Assembly (NCBI RefSeq): GCF_945859705.1 | Contig: NC_079137.1 | Coordinates: forward strand, 74,422,277-74,486,276 | Source of the DNA: Episyrphus balteatus | Taxonomy: Eukaryota; Arthropoda; Insecta; Diptera; Syrphidae | DNA length: 64,000 nt | Direction of reading: 5' to 3' | In this document: positions 22,159 to 34,200 of the stretch, one piece after another | Layout: each line of letters begins with the position of its first letter | Position numbering within the stretch: position 1 is the stretch's first letter | Notes under the pieces: generated by a model | Told to the model about the DNA's origin: nothing | What the model saw: only the letters and a program-made list of their open reading frames with translations | Databases searched by the model: none | Program-made: the position numbers and the translations under genes

Positions 22159-22534
22159 GTAAAAACATTGAAAAATGGAATTTTTCTGGGAACGGGTCGT
22201 AATTCTGTATTCCAAAATTCTGTATGACCAAAATTCTGTATCTGAAGAAAAAATTCTGTATGAACATAATTCTGTATTCCATTATTCTGCTTTTCTATTA
22301 TTCTGTATTTCAAAGTTCTGTAAATCCAAAATTCTGTTTTTCAAAATTCTGCAAATCCATTATTCTGCTTTTAAAAATTCTGTAATTTTAAATCTCTACA
22401 TTAAAACATGTCCCTCAAGTAAGCAGAGCAAGTACCCCAAAATTATATCAAGTGCTCCCCTACTTTTGGAAAAACTTAATGTTCTGCTAACTCGGTTTAA
22501 AGTTAGCAGAGCAATTACCAGAAAATGCCTTAAA

Positions 22535-22900
22535 AGGGGGGTTCACATTGACTAACTTACCGGACAGACCAGCCGCCATTTGGTCTGATCTGATGCTGTT
22601 TTGATAATGTGAACACCCATCCGACAGCCTGTCCGGTTTGCCGGATCGTTTTCAAAAAATTTTGATTTTCTTGGTGGTCGGACGGACATGTTAGTCAATT
22701 AAACGACATGTCTGTCCGCAGACAGTGATAATCCATTCTCTCTTATTTGAGAGCAGAATAGGGTAAAGATACATTAAAAATAAGCTGAAAAATGGGTTTT
22801 GATGAAAATTGTCTGATGAGTGTGAACGAAAAATATAATTCGGCCATCAGGCCAAATGACAATCGGTCTGTCCGGTAAGTTGGTCAATGTGAACCCCCCT
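22535..22900. mobile_element. MITE, AGGGGGGTTCACATTG termini, AAA duplication
   Basis: Inverted termini AGGGGGGTTCACATTGAC and its inverse extend about 35 bp through ACTTACCGGACAGACC. AAA flanks both sides. 366 bp, non-coding, with the core word GTCCGG repeated internally. Confidence 0.8.
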
Positions 22901-23537
22901 AAACTGTTAGTAAAAAAATCGGGTTTGGTTTAATATTTAGGTGCCAAACAAAAATTCAAAAAACAAAAATGATTTTTTTTCTGTGATCTTCGAAAAAAAT
23001 TGTTTTTTGAAATTATCTTGAATAATTAAGTGCTTTGAGTTAAGTACCAAATTTTCGAAAAAACTTCCGAGATTTTCCATTAAAAAAAAATATTTTCACT
23101 TTCCATATAAATTCATGTTCTACTAACTTGAATTTGTTTTTTTTTTCAAAAAATTCCACTTTTTCGAAAAAAATTGGACATAATTAATTGTTCGACTAAT
23201 TTGAATTAAGCGCTCCATTTTCAGATAAATTTTCCGAGATTTTCATGTTCTGCTGGCTTGAATTTCATTTTTCTCAAAAAATTCAATTTTTTTCGACAAA
23301 ATTCGAATTGAGTTATTAAGTGCATGACTAATGTGAGTTAAGTACCCTATTTTCCAAAAATTTTTTCTTCGTTATTAAACATAAAACCATCGACACACAA
23401 TTTATCCTTTCCTTTATTAGGTTTTAATAATGTAATATTTTCCATTTTTCTGAATTCATTTTATATCACGATTAACTCATAACACTTAACTTAAGCTGGC
23501 GAACGCAAACTGCTTCAAGGTTCTGCATAAAAAATAT

Positions 23538-23671
23538 CAAAATTCTGTACTCCAAAATTCTGTAAATGATAAAAGAAAAATTGTTTTGATAATGAAAAAA
23601 GTGCGCACTTTTTTCATTATCAAAACAATTTTTCTTTTATCATTTACAGAATTTTGGAGTACAGAATTTTG
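23538..23671. repeat. Perfect 134-bp palindrome (67-bp arms, no spacer)
   Basis: Symmetric about 23,604/23,605 (centre GTGCGCAC). Every base pairs out to 23,538/23,671, where the symmetry breaks. It contains the ATTCTGTA words of the surrounding element. Confidence 0.9.
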
Positions 23672-24333
23672 GAATACAGAATTTTGAAATCCAGAATTTT
23701 GTGTTTACAGAATTTTAGAATACAGAATTTTGAATTTACAGAATTTTAAAATACAGAATTTTGAATTTACAGAATTTTAAAATACAGAATTTTGGAATAC
23801 AGAATTTTGGAATCCGAATTTTGGCCCATACAGAATTTCGACCCCAACCCAATTTTTCTCGCACTGAAATTTTGTAGTAAAATATTGATATATTCTATTA
23901 TATCAATTAACTTCTAAATTAAATCAGGAATACTTAAAAATAAAAATAAGAGACCATTTTAAGGTGTTTACATGGTGCTTTAGGAAATGATCAAAGAGGT
24001 AAAAACTAGTTTTTTTTGAAAAATCCCTTACCAAACGTTGTAATGGACCACAAAATTTGTGTTTTCCCTTATAAAAATTTTATCGACAGCTCCTTTAACG
24101 ATACAAAATTGGTAGAGACTTTAAGGGAGATTTTCAGATAGGTAATAAATTTTTAAAATACACAAACAAACCATAGACTTGTATTTGTTTATACTATATC
24201 TTTTGATTTTCAGTCTAAAAGTAAGATGAACTAAAAGTTGAACCTATTCAGATGAGCGGCAGTGTATGAATACAGTACTTTCCGTTTTACTCATACTGAC
24301 TAGATATAGATCCTAGCTATTTTCTTTTATATA

Positions 24334-26096
24334 CACTTAGGAGCAAAAAAATGGAATCAAAGTGTGTTTCGTAAAAACGATGCAAACAATCTGAACTGAA
24401 ACTCAGAACTTTTCGAAATGTTCAATGTGTGAAGGGAAAAATGAATTTTATTTTTATCTCAAATATATAATATGAAGCTCTGTCATTTTCCCTGGCCCTG
24501 AAGACATTGATCTTGACAATCCGACCAATAGAACTCATAATACACGATCTACTTTTGTGTTTTTTAAACGATTCAAACTAACAAAAAATTGAACAACAAA
24601 ACTTTCAAAATAGTTTTGAAACTGTTGTTTAAAAAAGCTAATGGTTATGGTTCTACTGGTTGGATATTCAAGATTAAGGTCTTCAGAATCAGGGAAAATG
24701 ACAGAGTATCATATTTTGCACTTAAAATACATATTGAAGTTACAACAAAGATACAATCTGCATAAAGTGTTAAATGCAAAAATGCATTTTATCCGTTTCT
24801 GAAGTACGTCACAAGGATAAAACTTCTGCAAAACATATGTAAGATCTAATAACATCATAAAATAACAATTTCATTGATGGCCGCGAAACGTCCACGTTTC
24901 ATACAAATTTGCCCATTCTCCTTTTATAAACTCAATACAATTCGTCGAAAATCCTTATTTTTTATTTAAAAAAAAAATTTAATAGAGAATTATTTTAATT
25001 AAATTTTTTGGTTTATAAGTTAGTCTAAAACTCATTCTCTATTTGCAGCTACAAATTCAAAAATTTCAAAATCATTTTTTTTCTGCTTAAAATTCAAAAT
25101 TTTGTCGACTACCTAGCTGTTTTTTTTTTTCGATACAAATTTTGAAAAATACTATTAGCGCAGGCAATTTAGTAAATCAAATCGCATTTTTCGCGGGACA
25201 TAATTATTTTCATGGAATTTGTTCGGGTGTATGTCCTTATCATAAAAGTCAATTTGTTGGGATGATCGGATGTCGGGAGCAGCCGCCATCTTGGAAAATA
25301 GATTGTTTCAGTTTATATTTAATAGTTCCATTTTTACTCATTTTCACGAAAAATGTCTAAGGACAGAGTCCAAAAGACTTCTTCACAATAAAATTATCTA
25401 AAAATGAATTCCGTGAGTTTTAAATTCAATTTTATAGTTGGTCAAAGTCTGGGTTTGTCTCCGAAGGTGAGAGCAAAATGGCAATTTTTCAAATACCAGA
25501 CGAACTATTGATTTGGTTGGGTAACTACTCCCATACTCTATTTACTCATTTTTAAGAAGTAATTTTTAAAATAAGAAACGCCAAATAGTGATGCACCAAA
25601 GTCTTCTTCCCTTTTTCGAGCCAAAAAAATTAAAAATTTTGTGGTATTGTGATTATTTTTTTTTAGTTCCGTGGAGCAAACAGCGTCGTCGGGCTCCTAT
25701 TATCATTTTGCCACCCGGGCACCTTTTCCCCAGTCCGACCCTGTACATGAATGTTAATGGTACCATTGAAAAGCTTGAAATAACAGCTTTAAGTAAATGA
25801 ACTTAAAAATCTGTTCACTTGATAAAGATCCAATCAACATAAATGAAGAATGTAATGAAAAAAAGACTGAAATTTGAAACAGAGAGTATCTTTAAAATTA
25901 ACATAAAAAAAAATGAAGTGCAATTTATTGGAAGATACTATCGCATGCATTTTTATGTTGTTCCCAACAATTCAAAGTAAAAAATTCAAGCTTTAAAATG
26001 AGACCATGAGACTTTTAAGAAAAAATATTTTATCCATTGCAAATTTTTGTTTTTAAAATAAGAATTTATTTGATTCCGTTTTTTTGCTCCTAAGTG
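24334..26096. mobile_element. Tc1/mariner-like element, degenerate or non-autonomous
   Basis: Inverted termini CACTTAGGAGCAAAAAAATG (left) and the matching TTTTTTTGCTCCTAAGTG (right) extend about 28 bp and are flanked by TA on both sides, the Tc1/mariner target. 1,763 bp is about full length for that superfamily, but no DDE transposase frame is visible. The short frames at 25,142-25,360 and 25,588-25,800 match nothing I recognise. An internal inverted repeat (CTGTCATTTTCCCTGG, about 24,480 and 24,690) suggests rearrangement. Confidence 0.75.
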
Positions 26097-26258
26097 TATT
26101 ATAGGAATTCTCTTAAAAAATCATAAAGCAAAAGACTCGACTTCTTCATTTTATTTTTTTTTTTTTTATTTGAATACAAAAAATCAATTTTGAACACAAA
26201 AGAATAAATATTTTAAATCTAACATTCTCCCGGGCCGGGACCCAGAGCACATTTAAAA

Positions 26259-27060
26259 TCAATAGAAATCAACTGATTCCAAATCACTCAACATCTTGTC
26301 ACGAATCTGTTGTTTGGGATCTTCCTTAATCTCGGTTGGAATAGCTCCACACTGACCCAACATAAATTCCAATTCATCTGTTGTCAATTTCTCACCACGC
26401 AATTCCAAAGCACCAATAAATTGTTTCCTCATTTGTCCCTCATGATAAATAAAAACAGTTGGCAAATTCTTCTCGGGGAAATTCGGTATGCAAGTTGTTG
26501 CTATCGAACGCAAAAATTTGGTTTGTGGGAATTTCACAGCCAATTGTTGCATGTGATGATGGATGAGTGAGCAGAGAGGTACGCCATTGGCGTACAGATG
26601 CAATACAACCCAAATACCTTCGCCAGCTTTGGTCACTTCATTGACATAATCTTGGCCAGAGATTTCTCTCACCGAACCGAATTTAGCTTTTTCAGCGAAG
26701 GCTCTCATTTCGGCCATTCGCTTGCGACGATATTCCTCGAGAACTCCTTCATCTTCGGAGTCCTCGAGTTCGTCTAATTCATCCATGTTCATTTCTTCGA
26801 TGTTTTTTTGCTTTTCACCGCCAGTTCGCTTTTCGATGGCATTTTCTAGCAACGAAACAATTTGATCTTCAGTAATTTCGGCTTCTTTTTGTTTGGGTGC
26901 TAGAATTCCTTTGGCACGGAGAACGTCATTCCATTCGGTGTCTTCATTTGGATCCTAATAAAAATTTAATTTATTTTTTTCAATGAAAATATTTTGATGC
27001 CCATATATGGTCATGATTTGGAAAATAGTTTGTGTGAATTTCTTTATTGTTTACCTGCAT
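26259..27060 (-). CDS. viaf: Viral IAP-associated factor / phosducin-like protein 3
   Basis: Exons, minus strand: 27,055-27,060 (ATG CAG, only two codons; donor GTAAAC) and 26,259-26,954, giving 233 aa. The join yields MQDPNEDTEWNDVLR, the usual family start, and the length agrees with the family (about 240 aa). Residues about 1-85 are the acidic helical N-terminus; about 86-205 are the thioredoxin-like phosducin fold, including WVVLHLYANGVPLC and the LPTVFIYHEG strand; the C-terminus ends DLESVDFY. Family members act in the cytosol as co-chaperones of the CCT chaperonin in folding of actin/tubulin and other clients, and were first found as IAP partners. AATAAA on the minus strand at 26,164-26,169 is a plausible polyadenylation signal. 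Confidence 0.95.
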
Positions 27061-29264
27061 GATGGAAGTTTAAATTTGTTGAGATGGTAACTTTAAAATG
27101 TAGATAATTAATTAGATTTTTAATAAATATAAAAATATTGTCATAAAATTTTGTAAAATTATAAATAAATATACAAAATTAATATGAATTCGAGGGGATC
27201 GTGACTAATTTTAAAGGAAGACAAACGAAAAAGAAATTGTAGAGAAATGTCAGCTAGATGTCAAAAATAAAAATTCGCTATTTTTGGAAATGTCACTAAC
27301 AGTGATGCCAAAATGTATTTATTAGAATAAATGGAATTCTGTATATCAGGGATGGTATGGAATTCCGCATGCAATGTTATGGAATTTCAGATAGGAAATT
27401 CTGATCGTCTTTTTTTCTTGTTAATAATTTTTGTTCTTTAAAAACTAAAATGGGGATTTCATTCACTGTGTATTTAAGTTAAATATAGGAGTATTCATGT
27501 AAACGCTTAAACGATTCAAAATAGTAAATGAGATGTCAAAATTTGTATGGAAAAACTTTACAAAATGAAACTTTCCTGCACAATTTTGTGTAGTTGTGCA
27601 TTTTCATACTCCAAATATAGGCGAGAATTTTTTTCTGGTTTTGAAATCAAGATCTAGAATCAGAAGCACTCACACGTTCAAACCTTTAAACGTCAAATTT
27701 GTCAAACTTAATTTTTTGTTTATTTTTTTGATGCAATTTTTTTGCAAAACATAAAATTTAATTAAATAAACTCTTAAAAGTTCCACAAAATGAATATTAA
27801 TGAACTTATTATGAATACTCCTACAGTCATAAAAGGTTCGCCTTTTCCCTCGTTATCATTTTCATTCTCGTCAAGTGATGAGGGAGATTGTGAGAAACAC
27901 ACATATACATGTTTGAATGTTTTATTTGGGGTTCGGAATCGGAGAGCTCTTCCTAATTACCAACTGAAAACGACATAAGCAAATTGAAAAAACAACCACC
28001 CACCAAGAGCGTCAACGGGTTTTAGCGTCTTTAGCGATAACCACAATGACCTAAAAAGTGAAAAAGTTGGAAATTTACAAAAGTAAAACTTTTTAATTTC
28101 TTTCTACGGCTATTTGTTTTTGGTAAAAACTACAAAAATTGTTTTTGAAACCAAAAATAAACATTCTGCATCATTATTTTTAATTTTGTAGTCGGAAAAA
28201 ACTGTCACAAAATGAGTTAGAAAATTTTCACTTTTTGCAAAAAGTGGCCGTTGTAGTTAAGCCTTTATGATACTAAGGTCATCACCACCAACATAGTTAA
28301 GCCTTTATCTTCAAAAAAGAAAAAAAAAATTACGCCTTTGTAGAATCACTAATTTGACAGTTCTGGTTCTAATTACAAAAAAGTAAAAAACTTTTTTCTT
28401 TCTGGCACTATCATTGAGTTTTTTTGCATTATTAGGTGTGTTTTTTATTACCACCGGTCTTAACTAGACAAAAAAAAACGCAGTCTGGGCTAAGCAATTT
28501 ACATGTTGAATACAACAACACCTTAGCCCCTTGGGCTTAGTTGTTAAGCCCGGAGATTTCTCTGGGCTTAACTTTTTGAAGAGTTTTAAATCTGTGCTAC
28601 CAAACTAATTTTTTCATAAATTGTTTAGAATTTGTTTAAAAACGTGAAAACTCACGTTTGGAAGGACAAAATGTATTAAAATAGTTTTGCTAGCATACAT
28701 TTTTGTATCTCTTTGTAAAACATACATGAAAAATACAAGAAAATGACGAAAGCGAAAAATATGACAACTCTAAATTTTTGTTGTGTCTGCTGTTTTCGGA
28801 ACATTCAATATACAGTGCTGCCAAGATTTCAGGTTAAGCCCCGAGGCGTTTTTTTTGTCCAGTTAAGACCGGTGGTAATAAAAAACACACCTATTGTTTT
28901 AAATTTTGCGGTCAGAAAAAATGTTACAAAATGAGTTTGAAATTTGTCTCTTTTTCACTTTTTAAAAAAAAATTACCGTTGTAGTTATACCTTAACATAC
29001 CTATTCCTGTACTTTTTATTCTTAGATTCATAAATATATATTCCACCTTAGCAACAGAAAAACCAAAGACAAAAATATCTTCTCTATGAAAAAAAGTATA
29101 CCAAATACCTACTGTGTTAAACGAAATCTGCGCATGCCAAACAACCTGAAACTGAACTATGACAACCAAGTAGCTTTGTTTGTTGAAATTCAATACAAAT
29201 AACAATCAAATCTTTATTAACTCATTTAACTTTTTGAAATATAAATTAATTTTCATTTATTAAA
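27061..29264. other. Intergenic region between viaf and TPGS2
   Basis: The two genes are divergent, so both promoters should lie here. 27,625-27,978 resembles the 5,480-5,540 element (ATCAGAAGCACTnACAC) and ends in ACTGAAAACGACAT, so it is a remnant of the GTCGTTTTC family; a 62-codon frame (27,790-27,978) runs through it. 28,077-28,270 and 28,370-29,000 are two diverged copies of one repeat, the second interrupted by a MITE. Confidence 0.5.
28434..28892. mobile_element. MITE, AGGTGTGTTTTTTATTACC termini, ATT duplication
   Basis: Terminal inverted repeats of about 45 bp (AGGTGTGTTTTTTATTACCA, then CCGGTCTTAACT), 459 bp, flanked by ATT on both sides. It splits one copy of a local repeat whose intact relative at 28,180-28,200 shows the uninterrupted sequence, giving an empty-site comparison. 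Confidence 0.85.
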
Positions 29265-30294
29265 ATGTCACAAAAACAATTGCCAGAAGATGCTTTTTAT
29301 GACAATTTAACTCTAGGTCTCATAAAAACCCTTTGTAAGTCCATATTAATGTGAATATTATCATTGTTTTATTCTAAAAGATTGCGAATATATTTCCAGC
29401 AAATGTACCTCGCATTTGCAATGTATCAATTGAAAAACGTCAACCATGCGAAAAGGCTCAAGTTCTTAACTGGGAACAAAGACACTGTGTTTATCTTCCG
29501 GAAGATATGAAAAAATTCTATCTATCAACTGATGGATTTATTTTATATTGGAGTTATCAATATGCTCGTAAGCGTTCTTTTACTGAAAATCAACTAGCAC
29601 ACTCCATGTTTAGAAATATTTATATTTTAATAAAGCAAATGATATTCGGCGCGTTGGCTGCATAAACTTTCCCCATCTTCTGCAAATAACATTGTTGCGA
29701 GAAAATATCGAACCATTGTATACAAATCAACAAGCTGAAGCTTTGTCAAAGGATTCAACAATGGCGCCCAACACGGGACCACTATTAACCCCAAAAAGTA
29801 AAATATTCGAACTGAATAGCGTTAATGACATTGCAAAGGTATACAATTTGCATAATTATGGAAAAATATAATATAAATATATATAATAGGTTTGTTTGGT
29901 GTACGAAACAAGTGGCATGAGTAATCCTAGAATTTATCTACTCGAATTAAATAAAATGAAATGGCAATTTTTATCAGAGACATTCAGTGAATACTTGAGA
30001 ATGTCAGTCGCACATTTGGGACTTCCATATTGGGAACTTTGTTTTTCAAGCTGTGGTCTGCCTTCGTGGACAGAAGTAAGTTTTTTTTTTAAAGCCTAGT
30101 TCAATGAGAAATGACTACAAAATACATTTCAGCAATTATTTCTTCTATTGGCACCGCATTTGTTGGAAGATAACGAAATACGCCGGGGACGTTCAATTCA
30201 GCCTGCAGCTGAACATCCTTGTAATGTTTTAGACACAAATATATTTCGGGCAAAACCAAAGACAGCAAAACTTCCACAGAAAGCAAAACACTAA
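29265..30294 (+). CDS. TPGS2: Tubulin polyglutamylase complex subunit 2-like protein
   Basis: Exons: 29,265-29,334; 29,400-29,567; 29,636-29,838; 29,890-30,075; 30,133-30,294, totalling 262 aa. All introns are short (about 50-70 bp) with GT-AG ends and consistent phase. The body (residues about 25-200) is an SMI1/KNR4-like domain: a conserved Cys and NWEQRHCVYLPEDMKKFY near the front, then TDGFILYWSY, and a C-terminal half with GLPYWELCFSSCGLPSWTEQ. TPGS2 is a non-catalytic subunit of the TTLL1-containing complex that adds glutamate chains to tubulin in cilia, centrioles and neurons. Human TPGS2 is about 300 aa, so this copy is close to full length, with a short basic tail (KTAKLPQKAKH). The assignment rests on remembered motif resemblance. 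Confidence 0.85.
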
Positions 30295-30464
30295 TATTTC
30301 CTTTTCTCAAAAGATTTAAGGCAACAAAACTTTGACATAATTAAAAAAAGAGTGTGTTCCTTTTTATCAAAAAAATTTTCGTGCTCGTGTGGACAAATCT
30401 TCAAGAAATTCTTTAAGAGGTTAACGTCAAATAATTCGTTATAATCGCTGGGTAAGTTAATATA

Positions 30465-30648
30465 AGCCCTGTTCCTTTATGGGAGGTGGCAAAGTACTTC
30501 TAGTAGTTTACTAGCGATTTTCAACGCACTTTCAACGAATTCAATACAAATCGTATCTACTCGGGAAGAAGAGCATGAGTAGATCGATGATAGTACTAGA
30601 TTAACCAAACATCTAGTATTAAACTACCACCTCCAATGGAACAAGGCT
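30465..30648. mobile_element. MITE, AGCCCTGTTCC family, copy 1, ATA duplication
   Basis: Begins AGCCCTGTTCC, ends GGAACAAGGCT, with a subterminal GAGGTGG/CCACCTCC pair and TAGTACTAGAT-type interior. Flanked by ATA. 184 bp. It lies between the converging TPGS2 and anoctamin genes. Confidence 0.8.
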
Positions 30649-30684
30649 ATAGGTGAATTTCATTTTGACATTTGTCAAAAATTT

Positions 30685-30942
30685 CCCTTCAAGCAAGAAA
30701 ACGTAGTTCTGTTTGATTTCTCCATTTGGACACTCCATTTTTCTCACACATTTACAACTTTTTGTGTATGAACAAAAAGTCGAAGGAGAAATCGTGGTGA
30801 AAATACCAATACATATGCAATCGGCTCCTCGGTGATTATAATTTCCATACTAATTTGAGTCGCCGTGGGACCGTTTCGTAGTCGAGCTCTGACACACTTC
30901 GGAACCGATTCGGACCGAGGTCGGATTTGTTTGCTTGAAGGG
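30685..30942 (+). mobile_element. MITE, CCCTTCAAGC family, copy 3
   Basis: Begins CCCTTCAAGCAAG and ends TTGCTTGAAGGG; 258 bp; interior AAGTCGAAGGAGAAATCGTG matches copies 1 and 2. TTT flanks both sides. Confidence 0.85.
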
Positions 30943-31250
30943 TTTATTTTCATTCTGACAGAAATACCGGAAAAAGAGTATTACTTCAAAAAGTATGTGC
31001 TGCCATCTATGAGAAATTATTTCAAACTAAAACAAAAGAGTTATTCTGCTTTGCAGGTACTTTTAGTGTTGATTGTTTTTTAGTATATAATTTTATCTTC
31101 TTATAATCGACGAATATATTTACATACTATTTTTTTTTTAAGAAACCGTTTTAAACTGAGTAACAATAACATTAAATACAAAACAAAATTTATACATTAT
31201 AGATTCTAAGGTTCATTTCTTTCTTCACGAGTTTCCTCTTCCTCCTCGTG

Positions 31251-34200
31251 TCAGGAAACTTCCCATACAGTTGATTCCATAGATCTTCGTGGTCTAGATG
31301 CAACATCAACATGTGCATCTAAACCATCACTCATACGACTTAAACGTCTTGCCCAACTTCCGCGTCCACCCAACGAAGAAGTTCCTGTGCGACTACTTGC
31401 CTCACGAAACATATTAAGCAAATCTTGGTTATCACCTTGTTGAGCTTTTCGTAAGCCATGTTGAAATTTAGCTTCTTTCGCCAGTAATTGTTCACGTTGT
31501 ATTTGAGTTTTAACTTCAGCTGGAACATCGGGAATCATAAATTGCATTACACCAGTTACAACGAACACTAAGTGCTGACAAATTAACAAAAATTAGTAAA
31601 ATCGGTTGAATTTTGATTTTCAAAAACCTCACCTCAAAGACCACCACAAAAGCTAGTCGAGCAGCAAAAACATGCCAATAGTGGGGACTCAAACCATATG
31701 GATCCCGATCATTAGGACCATTTCTAAAAGACAACAATAATTTCAAAAACTCTCATTTCGACTTAAGCCTGAACTCATTCTTTACCTATAACCTCTATAG
31801 TGACAAGTATCAGGATCATGTTCAGTACTTGTAGCACCCCATTCCTCTTTATAATCGGAGGTATTAAAAATCGACAATGAATGCTCGATATATCCAGCTA
31901 AAGTGTTTGTTTCAGAATAAACAAATTTATAAACCATACGTGGAATGAAATCGCTTGTATAAGCAATGACGAAAGCATTCGAAACTACAGCTGTATAAGT
32001 AATAATTCGAAGAATTCCATACCAAGCACCGATATCTTCTATACGTTCGGCTAACGGTCTTCGAGCTTGGGTAACCATTTTATAGGCATCAAGACGAATT
32101 TCGGCAACGTTGTTTAGTAGAGCAAATAGTGGGGCCAATGGAAAAGCAGCTACAAATAGTGTAACGAATCCGTACTGTAGGACTAAAAAAACAAATAAGA
32201 AACGACAGTTCCTTTATTTTCGAAGTCGAATTTGTGTAAATGTCAAAATTGAAAGAAGCATTGTATTGATTAAATCATTGATTGAGTGAAAGTTGATTGT
32301 CAAAAATTGAATTTGACACAATTAACAATTGACGAAAGTCAGCAATTACATAATGATTTTTGGTAGGGATTGTTTTCGAAATTAAGATTGACATTTTATC
32401 AAAACGAGAGCTGTTACACCATGGCCTCTTTAAATATTCAAAAGTTTTGTGAGGTAACGTATTTCTTTTTTCGAAGTTCGAAAAGAATCGTGACTCAAAA
32501 GGCATTGTGTAACATGTGACAGATTGGTTAACACTAAAAACGCAACATCAACAATACTTACCCATTTCCAAATATTCATCAAACAAAGCCAATCGCCCTG
32601 GATCTTGCATATGATAATCCTGTTCCCATGACATATGCAAATGTGATTCATCCTTAGTTTGATGTTTATGTTTCCTTTGGCGCCACCAATTGTAAAATTT
32701 TGGAAATAAATATTCCATAAAATTATTCCAACACTGTTTGCCAACCATTATAATAGCCAATTGTATACATAATTCTGATAAACAACCAACTGGATCACAA
32801 ATGTCATTTTTAAGTCGTGAAAATTCAGTTCGTCGAGCGATCTCATCGCCAGGATAGTCAAAAAATCGCCCTTTAAAAAATGCTATGTAAATTAATGAAC
32901 TGTAAAAATTCATAAATTCGAAAAAGAAAATCTTAAATGTGTAGGAGTCTTCGAATTCGGTGTGTGTACGTGGATTTTCCATGTGTGTTAATCGTAGCGC
33001 CATCTTGTGGTATATCTGGTGGAGGTAATTATAAGTTGTCAAAAATTGTCGAAGTATATTGTGTGAATGTACGTACTTTCGTTAAAATCATAATAACAAC
33101 CAAATTGATGAGAGCAGCTGTAACGGTGGTAAAAAGTTTGGCATGTTTTTTAACAAAAAATCCTCCGCCACCATAAATCACAGTAACTAGTGATATCCGG
33201 TATATGATTGTTCCCAAAACAGCACCCAAAACTATGCAGATCTATAAATGGGAGAAAAATTTGATAAATTGAACGAAATTTTACTGAACGAAAATTTAAA
33301 GGTCAAACCATAATAGTCAGGTTTAAAGAAAATTAATGATAAAAGGGTTTGTAAAGTATTTGAAAAATTTTACCATAAACGCAACGGCACTTCCAGTGAT
33401 TGTAAATCGCAGTGCTCGACTCGAAAATGACATATATGGCTCCTTCTCTCTGGTAACCGGATTCATTCGAAATGTTGTTGTACTTGTTTCGAATTCTGGC
33501 CGATTCTCTTCATCCGATTCAATGTTGTGTAAATCCCATTCCCATACAATTACTGATTGTTTTCGTTTCCATAATTCTAGAAAAGTTGTGGCTAAGGAAC
33601 AAATAATTACAGTTTTTTTTAGGCAAAGTGACTTAAAGTTGTCTTAAGCAGATGTGCACATTTTTAAAAATGACGTCTCGTGTCGTATTGACTTCAAAAT
33701 GAACTTGACAAATAGACCGATCTCTTTAAACATTTACATAATGCCCCATTTACACAAGTGAGAATTTGCCAATAATTATGACAGCAACTGTCAAATTCTT
33801 TTGTCATAAAAACGGTCAAAGAATGAGCAAAATCAACGAAAAATGATATAACGGAATTCGGGGAAGGTACTGTCAAGTTGTCATTCATGTGAATGGGGCA
33901 TATCCGATTAGCAATTTTGCTTCTATAAAGCCTTACAGATGGTTGCTCAGTTTCTATAAGACTTTATAGAAGCATAATTAGCATGGTTATTTATACAAGA
34001 CTTAACTTACCCCAAAAGGACATGAATATAGCAAAAAATACTGTGGCAGGATTGTCAAAAAGATATGTTATCTTTGCAAACAGGCACGAATCGGACAGTC
34101 TTTGGTAGCTGCATGCTTTATCACATAACGGGCATAGAGTTAAATTTCCTGTCCCCGATAAATCACAGATCTCTTTGCTAGGTATATTATCTTTCGAATC

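Larger units (their letters stand above)
22188..23850. mobile_element. Element with subterminal ATTCTGTA arrays in inverted orientation
   Basis: The left end has about ten tandem-like words of the form TTCTGTATTCCAAAA (22,200-22,390). The right end has the inverse, ACAGAATTTTGGAATAC (23,640-23,840). Outer ends GGGTCGTAATTCTGTA and the inverted TACAGAATTTCGACCC pair as short terminal repeats. The middle holds degenerate units of about 150 bp sharing AAGTTAGCAGAGCA or GTTCTGCTAAC and TCCGAGATTTTC, a nested MITE and a long palindrome. No coding frame. Class unknown. Confidence 0.6.

Noticed and set aside
22080..22555. Frames rich in repeated Phe/Ser/Lys or Ile/Gln/Asn across the ATTCTGTA array
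   Set aside because: Products of a simple 15-bp repeat read in frame; no start context or domain.
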